The notes below the pieces were generated by a model. It was not told the origin of the DNA, did not search any database, and saw nothing but the letters and a program-made list of their open reading frames with translations. The translations under genes were made by a program, and so were the position numbers. This document shows, piece after piece, positions 38,519 through 46,800 of a DNA stretch of 64,000 nt (the first letter of the stretch is position 1; every line of letters begins with the position of its first letter). This DNA is from Actinopolyspora saharensis (GTDB lineage: Bacteria > Actinomycetota > Actinomycetes > Mycobacteriales > Pseudonocardiaceae). The DNA lies in contig NZ_FNKO01000002.1 of assembly GCF_900100925.1 (NCBI RefSeq), positions 310,001-374,000 on the forward strand, in the 5' to 3' direction.

Positions 38519-39814
38519 GTGCGCCGCTGGACAGAGCAGGACGGCCTCCCCGGGGGGCAAAAGCCGTGGTGGTGGAACGCGATCCATTACGCCATCGACA
38601 TCCGGCTGTTCGCCGACTCCGACGGAGACGGGGTCGGCGATCTGGACGGGCTGCGCAACCGTCTCGGCTACCTGGAACTACTCGGGGTCGACACGGTGTG
38701 GCTGACCGGCGTCCCGATGACCGGGGTGGGCCCCAACGTCGGCGATCCGCAGCAAGCCGCCACCGTTCTCGAATCATTCGAAAGGTTGACGTCCGCGGCT
38801 CACGATTGCGATTTGCGCGTCACTCTCGATATCGGTGTGGACGTGGCCGACCTACGACAGCCACGCGCCCAACAGGAACTGGTACGGACGCTTCGGTTCT
38901 GGACCGATCGCGGGGTCGACGGATTCCGGCTGGCCCTCTCGCGGCGAGGCCCCGCAGCGGAGTCCGACGCGAACGGAGTCGACTTGGAAACGGCCAGAGC
39001 CATCAGGGCCGCGTTGGCCGATGACTCGGACCGACTGATCGGCTCGTTCATCGAGGAACAGCACTCGAGCCGTGGCGTGTGGGACGTCGACTTCAACCGG
39101 GCGCTCGCCGAGACGGACTTCGATGCGAACGGTATCCGGGAGGCCATCAGCAAGGAGCTGACCGCGTGCAAGGAGTTCGGAACCCGACCGGGCTGGCTCG
39201 TTTCCGGACGTCACTTCCCCCGACAGGTGACCCGCTTCGGCGGCGGAGCGGTCGGACGGGCGCGAGCACATGCCACAACTCTCGTCCTGCTGGCGCTGCC
39301 GGGAGTCGTGTGCGTGGACAGCGGGGAGGAACTCGGGCTGCCCGAGGTCATCGGCAACGAGGCGGAAATCCGCACCCAGGAGCTGCTCGGAGCTCGGGTC
39401 CCCATGCCGTGGGAGGGCAGGACTCCTCCGTTCGGTTTCAGCGATGCCACGGACCTGTGCCTGTCCGCTCCGGAGGACTGGGTCGACATGACGGCCGAGG
39501 CGCAGTTGGAAAGCGCCGATTCCACGCTGTCGCTGTACCGACAGGCTCTGGAGATCAAGCGAACGGCGAGCGCCGAGAACGAGACCGGGGATCCGTCCGT
39601 GCCGCGTGAACTGTTCGACGATGACGAAGTGGAGTGGTATGGAGCCCCCACGGGATGCCTCGCCTTCCGCAGGGGTGCGGCAGGATTGATCTGCGCGCTG
39701 AACACCTCCAACCAACGGGTGCCGCTGCCGCCGGGAGAGCTACTGCTGTCCAGTGCTCCGCTGGAGGGCGGACAACTTCCCCCCGATTCGGCGGCCTGGC
39801 TCGCCACGAGCTGA
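38519..39814 (+). CDS. GH13 alpha-glucosidase homologue lacking catalytic residues (copy 1)
   Basis: The protein of about 431 residues follows the GH13 oligosaccharide-hydrolase layout: WWWNAIHYAIDIRLFADSDG, GVGDLDGLRNRLGYLELLGV, then a barrel and beta-domain ending LICALNTSNQRVPLPPGELL. It sits where mycobacteria have aglA (Rv2471). The nucleophile motif GFRxD is GFRLA, the DxxxNH motif is DIGVDVAD, and the NHD-R region is GRHFPRQVTRFG, so the nucleophile and the second His/Asp are gone. It is over 100 residues shorter than active alpha-glucosidases. Probably a binding or regulatory pseudoenzyme. The start is GTG 38519 (SD AAGGGG 9 bases upstream) or ATG 38510. Confidence 0.82.
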   Translation: MRRWTEQDGLPGGQKPWWWNAIHYAIDIRLFADSDGDGVGDLDGLRNRLGYLELLGVDTVWLTGVPMTGVGPNVGDPQQAATVLESFERLTSAAHDCDLRVTLDIGVDVADLRQPRAQQELVRTLRFWTDRGVDGFRLALSRRGPAAESDANGVDLETARAIRAALADDSDRLIGSFIEEQHSSRGVWDVDFNRALAETDFDANGIREAISKELTACKEFGTRPGWLVSGRHFPRQVTRFGGGAVGRARAHATTLVLLALPGVVCVDSGEELGLPEVIGNEAEIRTQELLGARVPMPWEGRTPPFGFSDATDLCLSAPEDWVDMTAEAQLESADSTLSLYRQALEIKRTASAENETGDPSVPRELFDDDEVEWYGAPTGCLAFRRGAAGLICALNTSNQRVPLPPGELLLSSAPLEGGQLPPDSAAWLATS

Positions 39815-40183
39815 GCCCCGGTTCATTCCCCGAGGCCGGTGGCACCGGCCGAGGTTTTGCCGAGCAAAGCGGGGCGATCCTCCGCGCTGCGGGGCGGTGC
39901 GGGAACGCGCGGGCCGGTGGCCCCTCCCGGTGCAGGCGGTCCACGGCGATCGGACCGATCCGCCGGGACCGGTGAAGTGCTCCTCGGGAGGACGAAGAGC
40001 GCGGAAGCAGAACCCGACGACATCCCGGATTCGTACACCGGCAGCCACGCCGGGGACGCGTGGGCGAACCCGAACCGCGAAAGTACCGGACAATGCGGAA
40101 ACGCACGACCGCTGTGGGCCCCGGTGGGCTCACTTCACCGTGAAACACGTCGAAACCGATCCGGCTCGTATCACCCCGACAGG
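39815..40183. other. 369-bp region between the two GH13-like genes
   Basis: No ORF is supported. The spacing suggests that copy 2 has its own promoter rather than being read only from copy 1. Confidence 0.45.
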
Positions 40184-41437
40184 ATGGCCACCGTGTGCTT
40201 GACCGAACTGAGCCACGAACATCCCACGACGTCGCCCGACTGGTGGGAGAACCGGGTCTTTTACCGCGTCGACATACGGGCGTTCAGCGATTCCGACGCG
40301 GACGGGATCGGCGATCTCGAGGGGGTCCGCGAAAGGCTCGGCTATCTGGAGTTGATCGGCATCGGCGCTATCTGGCTGACCGGAGTGCTGGCTTCGCCGG
40401 TCGGACGCGTCGGACACGGCAGAGACGTCGATCCTCTCGTCGGCACCATCGAGTCGCTGGAAGCCCTGTTGACCGAGGCGCACGCCGCCGACATCAGGAT
40501 CGTGCTGGACCTGCCCGTGGACAGCGCGGCCGTGAGCGACTCCGGCAGCGGCCACGAGCTGGCCGAGTCCCTGCGCTTCTGGACGGCCTGCGGTGTCGAC
40601 GGGTTCCGGGTGGCGGCCGTCCCCGGCATCACGGGCGCCCTGGACGAAGCCACGCACTCGATTCTGCGGGTGATTCGGTCGCTTCCCGGTGAGCAACACG
40701 CCGTTCCACTCGGCGGCCTGGTGCGGAACTGGCGGACCGAGCACGGCATGTTGTCCGAACTGGACATAGGTGTCGACATGCGTTTCAGCTCAGTACCGTT
40801 CGACGCCGCGCAGATCCGACAAGTCGTCCAGAGCGCCCTGGACGACTCCAGGGCCGCGGGGAGCTCACCCGTCTGGTCGCTGTCCAGTTGGGACTACCCG
40901 CGACCGACGACGCGTTTCGGTGGTGGCCCCGCGGGACTCGCCAAGGCCAGGGCCATGGCACTGGTCCAGTTCGCGCTGCCCGGCGTGATCGGGTTGGACA
41001 ACGGCACCGAGCTCGGACTGCCCGAGTCCGAACGCCCCGACCGCACGAGCAGACATCCGGTTCGGGGGCCGATCCCGTGGGAAGGCGCGGAACCGCCGTT
41101 CGGCTTCTCCGCGGCGCCGGGAAGCTGGTGGCCCACCCCGCCCAGCTGGGCCTCCAGCACCGTGGAGGTCCAGCTGGAGGAGCCGTCGTCGACGCTCTCC
41201 CTGCACCGCAACGCCATGGAACTGCGCCGCTTCCACGAAACGGCGCAGCACTCGACGGTCCAGTGGTACGGAGCACCCCGCGGATGCCTGGCGTTCCGCT
41301 GCGACCAGGGGAAACTGACCTGCGCGCTGAACACCTCGAACGAAACGGTGCCCGCGCCGCCGGGGAGGATCGTGCTCAACAGCGCCCCGCTCGACGGTGA
41401 CCGGCTACCCCCGGACACCGCGGTCTGGCTGGTCTGA
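40184..41437 (+). CDS. GH13 alpha-glucosidase homologue lacking catalytic residues (copy 2)
   Basis: This 417-residue paralogue of the preceding gene shares the same blocks: WWENRVFYRVDIRAFSDSDA, DGIGDLEGVRERLGYLELIG, and the end LTCALNTSNETVPAPPGRIV. The catalytic motifs are again absent: GFRVAAV for GFRxD, DLPVDSAA for DxxxNH, and SSWDYPRPTTRFGGG for the NHD region. The flanks around each lost motif are well kept, which argues for selection on the fold rather than decay. The start is ATG 40184 or GTG 40193. Its 3' end overlaps the convergent membrane gene by 33 bases. Confidence 0.82.
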   Translation: MATVCLTELSHEHPTTSPDWWENRVFYRVDIRAFSDSDADGIGDLEGVRERLGYLELIGIGAIWLTGVLASPVGRVGHGRDVDPLVGTIESLEALLTEAHAADIRIVLDLPVDSAAVSDSGSGHELAESLRFWTACGVDGFRVAAVPGITGALDEATHSILRVIRSLPGEQHAVPLGGLVRNWRTEHGMLSELDIGVDMRFSSVPFDAAQIRQVVQSALDDSRAAGSSPVWSLSSWDYPRPTTRFGGGPAGLAKARAMALVQFALPGVIGLDNGTELGLPESERPDRTSRHPVRGPIPWEGAEPPFGFSAAPGSWWPTPPSWASSTVEVQLEEPSSTLSLHRNAMELRRFHETAQHSTVQWYGAPRGCLAFRCDQGKLTCALNTSNETVPAPPGRIVLNSAPLDGDRLPPDTAVWLV

Positions 41438-42466
41438 ACGCTGCCGCGCCCCCGCGTCCTCGACTGCGGCAGCGTCCTGTGCTCGCTCCTCCCGGAGATC
41501 ACCGATGGTGCGCAGGTCCACCGCGAGCCTCTCCGCGTCGTAGCCGTCCGTGTGCAGCGACAGATCCAGGTAGCGCGTGAGGTACAGGGCAGCGGCGAAA
41601 GGTAGTGAGACGGCGGAACTCAGCGAGTCACGCACCACGTTGCCGGACCAGCTGCCGGTCTCCGTGCTCGCCGTGGCCACCGCGGTCGTCAACGGTTCGA
41701 GCAGCGCGGGCAGCAGCAGGACCAGCGAGACGGTCCCCACGGTCGGGAGCAGCCGCCGCAGAACCATGCGACCGACCCGACCGACCGCTTCCCGCACCCC
41801 GGTGCGCTGCACCGCGAACGGGACCACGGCTACGTTGGCCACCACTCCGGACACTATTCCGGTGAACCCGCCGAGCAGCACGCACAGCAACAGCGCCACG
41901 AGCAGCAGCAACCGCCACAGCGGCGGGGACTCCTCCCCCGCGAGAACGGGAACGGCCTGCCGCTGCGCGAAGTACAGCGGAACCGCCGTGAACACCGCCG
42001 GTGCCGTGGTCAACACCAGCCCGAGAACGCACAGCCCGGCACCGCGCTTGGTGAACAACCGCCACACGTGACGCGGAGTGGGACGGTATCCGGCACAGAC
42101 CCAGGCCAGCGCCGCCACGGTCACGGCCGTAACCGCGATGTCCGCCGGTGTCACGAGCACCGCTCGCAGCACGCGGGTCCAAGCGTCCACCCAAGTGTTC
42201 TGGTCCACCCGAAGCAGCCCGTCGGCGATGCCGATCCTGCCGCACATCCCGAAACGACAACTCGCGAACCAGCTCAACGCCGTGAACGGAACCACGATGA
42301 GCAGCGCCACCGGAAAGAGCCACAACGTGCGCAGCAGCAGACCCACTCCACCGGCCAGCGGGCCGCTCAACAGGAACGCTTCCCGGAACGAGCGGGTCAT
42401 GCTCAGCGCGTCCCGGCTCTCCGGCATCGACGGGTAGTCGTACACACCGTCGATTCTCGACACCAC
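41405..42466 (-). CDS. hypothetical polytopic membrane protein
   Basis: The 353-residue protein has about six hydrophobic segments: LLLRTLWLFPVALLIVVPF, ADIAVTAVTVAALAWVCAG, LCVLGLVLTTAPAVFTAVPL, LLLLVALLLCVLLGGFTGIV, LPTVGTVSLVLLLPALL and a later weak one. The C-terminal ~45 residues are charged and cytoplasmic. I do not recognise a family. The start is uncertain: GTG 42466 or ATG 42427, neither with a good ribosome site. It converges on the second GH13-like gene. Confidence 0.65.
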   Translation of the reverse strand: MVSRIDGVYDYPSMPESRDALSMTRSFREAFLLSGPLAGGVGLLLRTLWLFPVALLIVVPFTALSWFASCRFGMCGRIGIADGLLRVDQNTWVDAWTRVLRAVLVTPADIAVTAVTVAALAWVCAGYRPTPRHVWRLFTKRGAGLCVLGLVLTTAPAVFTAVPLYFAQRQAVPVLAGEESPPLWRLLLLVALLLCVLLGGFTGIVSGVVANVAVVPFAVQRTGVREAVGRVGRMVLRRLLPTVGTVSLVLLLPALLEPLTTAVATASTETGSWSGNVVRDSLSSAVSLPFAAALYLTRYLDLSLHTDGYDAERLAVDLRTIGDLREERAQDAAAVEDAGARQRSDQPDRGVRG

Positions 42467-42581
42467 GATGCCGAGGGCCTAAGCCGTGAACCGAGGAATC
42501 ACCCGAATCGAGCATCGCGGTCCGCCAGCTCCAGGGCCGCCAGCTCCGCTCCCCCGTTCGCGGGAAACGAGGGGCGTCCGG

Positions 42582-43223
42582 TCAGGTCAGCAGCGGCAGC
42601 AGAGCGTGCCTGCGGCGCACCACCGCACCGAACCGGGAATCGATGCGCAACCACGAGTCGGTGGCGTTAACCCGGACGATCTCGTCGTCCGAGGGGTTGC
42701 CGACCAGGAAGCCCATCCCGGTCAGGACGAACAGGCACCGCAGCGGAACCGTCACCTTGAGTCCCGACCCGCTCACGGTGAACACTTCCTGATCCATGAG
42801 CGAAGCCGGGGGAGTCCCCTTCGGGCCGACGTTCTCCCGAGCGACGCCGACCCCCTGCTCGGCCACCTCGCCCACCACCTTGGCGGGCAGGTCGTCCACG
42901 TGGCGCCACCCTTCGGGCGGGGGCAGCTCGGAACGCCACATCAGGTCGCGCTCGGGGCCGGGATCCATCACGGGCCCGTTCGCCACCGTCAGGGCCGCGA
43001 GCAGTTCCTTGCCGGAGACGCTCACATCCCGCGGTTCGACCTCGCCCTGCACCGAACGAGTGCACAACGCGTCGAAGGGGGTGGCCGACCACACGTCGAT
43101 CCGCTCTCCGTCCGCACGCATCCGCAGCCGAATCACGGCCTGCTCGTCCAGCCGCACGGCACGAGCGACGAACGCGCTCAGGTCGTCCCGCTCGACCGAT
43201 TGGGACATCCGCAATTCAGGCAA
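42582..43223 (-). CDS. conserved hypothetical protein (Rv2474c position)
   Basis: The 213-residue soluble protein has no motif I can name. Regions that look structured are VERDDLSAFVARAVRLDEQA, VIRLRMRADGERIDVWSATP and VTVPLRCLFVLTGMGFLVGN. The TTG at 43223 is chosen because GAGGAG lies 7 bases upstream inside the end of the thioesterase gene, with an 8-base overlap; an ATG at 43208 lacks such a site. It is the last gene of the gdh-thioesterase run, an arrangement kept in mycobacteria, which suggests a shared but unknown role. Confidence 0.72.
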   Translation of the reverse strand: MPELRMSQSVERDDLSAFVARAVRLDEQAVIRLRMRADGERIDVWSATPFDALCTRSVQGEVEPRDVSVSGKELLAALTVANGPVMDPGPERDLMWRSELPPPEGWRHVDDLPAKVVGEVAEQGVGVARENVGPKGTPPASLMDQEVFTVSGSGLKVTVPLRCLFVLTGMGFLVGNPSDDEIVRVNATDSWLRIDSRFGAVVRRRHALLPLLT

Positions 43224-43659
43224 TTCGTGGCTCCTCGTCCGCGATGACCGGATCCAGCACCCACTCCTCCAGGAAGGAGAACTCCCCCTCCGTGAGACGG
43301 CGCGGGCGACCGGCCGTGAGGTCGTACGGCACCATGAGGGTCTCGGCCGTGGCCACCGAATCCGTGCCGCCCGCGGCGACCGCGTAGTCCACCACGAACG
43401 AGGCCCGGCGCAGCTCCCGGACCGACATGCGGACCTGGACGTGCCCCATTCGGTAGTCGACGGGGCTGCGGTAGTCGACCGTCAACCTGGCCACCACCAT
43501 CCCGTCGGCCATACCACCGTGACCCCGCCGCTCGGCCTCGGTGAACAGCAACCCCGCACGCGCCTCCTCCAGCAACGTGACGGTCCTGGCATGGTTGACG
43601 TGGCCGAACGCGTCCATATCGGACCAGCGAATCGGCACCTCGGTGACGAAGGCTCCCAC
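43216..43659 (-). CDS. acyl-CoA thioesterase, hotdog fold
   Basis: The 147-residue protein begins with the 4-hydroxybenzoyl-CoA-thioesterase-type motif IRWSDMDAFGHVNHARTVTL, where the Asp of the DxxGHVNN-like segment is the catalytic candidate. VVARLTVDYRSPVDYRMGHV and SVRELRRASFVVDYAV are also family-like. It would hydrolyse acyl-CoA; the chain is unknown. It is the Rv2475c counterpart, downstream of gdh and overlapping the next gene. Confidence 0.87.
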   Translation of the reverse strand: MGAFVTEVPIRWSDMDAFGHVNHARTVTLLEEARAGLLFTEAERRGHGGMADGMVVARLTVDYRSPVDYRMGHVQVRMSVRELRRASFVVDYAVAAGGTDSVATAETLMVPYDLTAGRPRRLTEGEFSFLEEWVLDPVIADEEPRIA

Positions 43660-43807
43660 CTTTTCCTCTCCTTACGCGTCGCTCCGCGGGCGCGGCCGAC
43701 GCGACGTGCGGTACACGGGACCGTTCGGCACCACCTTACTCCGCCACGGTGCGGACACCGAACCCGACGAACCACACGCGACGCGTCGGCCGCGCCCGGC
43801 GCGAGGC

Positions 43808-46800
43808 TCAGCGCACCATGCTGCGCAACTGCCTGGCCGCGACCGAGAGGGTGGCCAGGTCCTGCCTGCCCGAGTGCTTGATCTCCTCGAGCGAAGCCCG
43901 CGCACGTCCGATCCGGGAGGCGTTCGCCGACTCCCACTGCGCGATCTTGTCCTCCGCCCCCTCGTCAGGTTCACCGCTGCGCAGCACATCCACCGCGATG
44001 GCACGCAGCGAGGCGTACAGGTCGTCCCGCAGCGCCAGCCGCGCCAGGGCGTGCCAGCGATTGCCGCGCTCCAGCTCCCCGACCGAGACCAGCATCCGCT
44101 CCATGTCGAGGTACTCCGACAGCGCGAAGTAGAGCTCGGCGCTCTCCCGCGGGCTGCGCTCCGCCGAAACCCCCGCGTCACGCTCGGCCAACTCCGCGAT
44201 CTCGGTGATGTCCAGCAGGGCGAACGTGTCCAGCAGGGTTCCGATCCGCCGCGCCAGCTTCTCGGGCACACCCTGCTCGACCAGCCTGTCGGACTTATCC
44301 GCCGCGTTCCTGGCCGCCCTGCCCTGCACCAGGTCCCAGACGGACTCGGAGAGGTCGGCCACCACGGGACGGAAGCGTTGTATCTCGGCTCCTGTGGCCA
44401 GCGGTTGCGGCCTGTTGGACAGCAACCAGCGAGAAGCGCGGTCGAGCAGCCTGCGGGTCTCCAGCACCATGAAGTCGACGACTTCACTGGGAACCGTCCC
44501 GTGCAACCCCTCGATCTCCGCCCACAGGCCGGGCAGGTCGTAGACGCCGGTCACGACCTCGAAAGCCCGGACCGCGTCGGTCGTCTCGGCGCTCATCTCC
44601 TCCAGCAGCCGGTAGGCGTACGAAACGCCCGCCCCGTCGACGACCTCGTTGACCAGCAGGGTGGTGGTGAGCTCGCGGTGCAGCGGGTGCTGCCGGACCG
44701 CGTCGACGTAGTCGCTCCGCAGCGGCTCCGGGAAGTACTCGGGAAGCCTGGAGGCGAAGGCCTCGGTGTCCGGCAGGTCGCTGCTCAGCACATCCTGCTT
44801 CAGCGCGAGTTTGACGTGCCCCATCAACGTGGCCAGTTCGGGCGAGCTCAGCCCCTGACCGGACTTCTCGAGCTCGCGGAACTGCTCCGCGCTCGGCAGG
44901 GCCTCGAGCTCACGATCCAGACCGGAGCGCTTCTCCAGCTCCGCGACCAGCCTGGAGTGCACCGAGACCATCTGATCGGCGTGGGAGCGCGAGGTCCCCA
45001 GCACGGCGTTCTGCCGGTAGTTGTCGGTCAGCACCAGGTCCGCGACCTCGTCGGTCATCTCCCGCAGCAACTCGTCGCGCCGCGAGCGGTCCAGCCGTCC
45101 CTCGGCCACGAGCTGGTCCAGCAGGATCTTGATGTTGACCTCGTGGTCGGAGCAGTCGACCCCGCCCGAGTTGTCCAGGGCGTCGGTGTTGACCTTGCCC
45201 CCGTTTCGGGCGAACTCGATGCGACCGAGCTGGGTCATGCCGAGGTTCCCGCCCTCGCCGATGACCTTCGCGCCGAGATCGGCGCCGTCGACGCGGACCG
45301 GATCGTTGGCTTTGTCCCCCACTTCGGCGTGCGACTGGGTGCTGGCCTTGACGTAGGTGCCGATACCGCCGTTCCACAGCAGGTCCACGGGAGCGCACAG
45401 GATCGCCCTGATCAGCTCGATCGGGGTGAGCCGGGACACGCTGCCGTCGATTCCGAGCACGGCGCGGATCCGCGGGTTCAGCGGGATCGACTTGGCCGAA
45501 CGCGGCCAGACACCACCACCTTCGCTGATCACGTCGCGGTCGTAGTCGTCCCAGGTCGACCGGGACAGCCCGAAGAGCCGACTACGTTCGGCGAAGGAAC
45601 TGGCCGGATCGGGATCCGGGTCGATGAAGACGTGCATGTGGTTGAACGCCGCCACCAGGCGGATGTGCTCGGACAGCAGCATCCCGTTGCCGAAGACGTC
45701 CCCGGCCATGTCACCGACACCGACCACGGTGAACTCCTCGCGCTGCGTGTCGGTGCCGAGCTCGCGGAAGTGCCGCTTGACGCTCTCCCACGCCCCCTTG
45801 GCGGTGATGCCCATGGCCTTGTGGTCGTATCCCACCGAGCCGCCCGAGGCGAAGGCGTCCCCCAGCCAGAATCCGTAGGACTCGGCCACCTCGTTGGCGA
45901 TGTCCGAGAAGGTTGCCGTGCCCTTGTCCGCCGCCACCACCAGGTAGGTGTCGGCGCCGTCGTGCCGCACGACGTTCTCCGGAGGGGCGACCCCGCCCCC
46001 GACCAGGTTATCCGTCACGTCGAGCATGGCCGAGATGAACATGCGGTAGCAGGCGATGCCCTCCTCGCGCACGGCCTCGCGGTCGGCGGCCGGGTCCCCG
46101 GTGGAAACCGGCGGCCGCTTCAACACGAAACCGCCCTTCGCACCCACCGGGGCGATCACAGCGTTCTTGACCGCCTGCGCCTTGGCCAGCCCGAGAATCT
46201 CGGTCCGGAAGTCCTCCCTGCGGTCGGACCAGCGCAGCCCACCACGAGCCACCGAGCCGAACCGCAGGTGCACCCCTTCGAACCGGGGGGAGTAGACGAA
46301 TATCTCGTACTGCGGCCGCGGCTCGGGCAGCCCCGGTATCTCCTGCGGCTCCAACTTGAACGACCAGAACGAGCGCGGCAGCGCATCGGCGCCGCGTACG
46401 AAGTGGTTGGTGCGCAGCGTGGCCCTGATCAGGCTGAGGTAGTTGCGCAGGATCCGATCGGCGTCCAGGCTGCTCACCTCGTCGACGGCCCGCTCGATCG
46501 CTGCGACGAGCTCCTGCTCGCGCGAGTCGCGGCTCGTCTCGTCCAGCTCCGGGTCGAACCTGGCCTCGAACAGCTGGACCAACTGCACGGTGATCGACTC
46601 GTGCGCGAGCAGCGCGTCCTCGATGTAGTCCTGGCTGTAGGCCACACCGACCTGGCGCAGGTACTTCGCGTAGGCACGCAGCACGGCGGTCTGCCGCCAG
46701 GTCAACCCGGCGCGCAGCACCAGGGAGTTGAAGCGGTCGACCTCGGAATCGCCCTGCCAGACGGCCCGGAAGGCCTCCTCGAAGCGTTCCCGCAGCGTGT

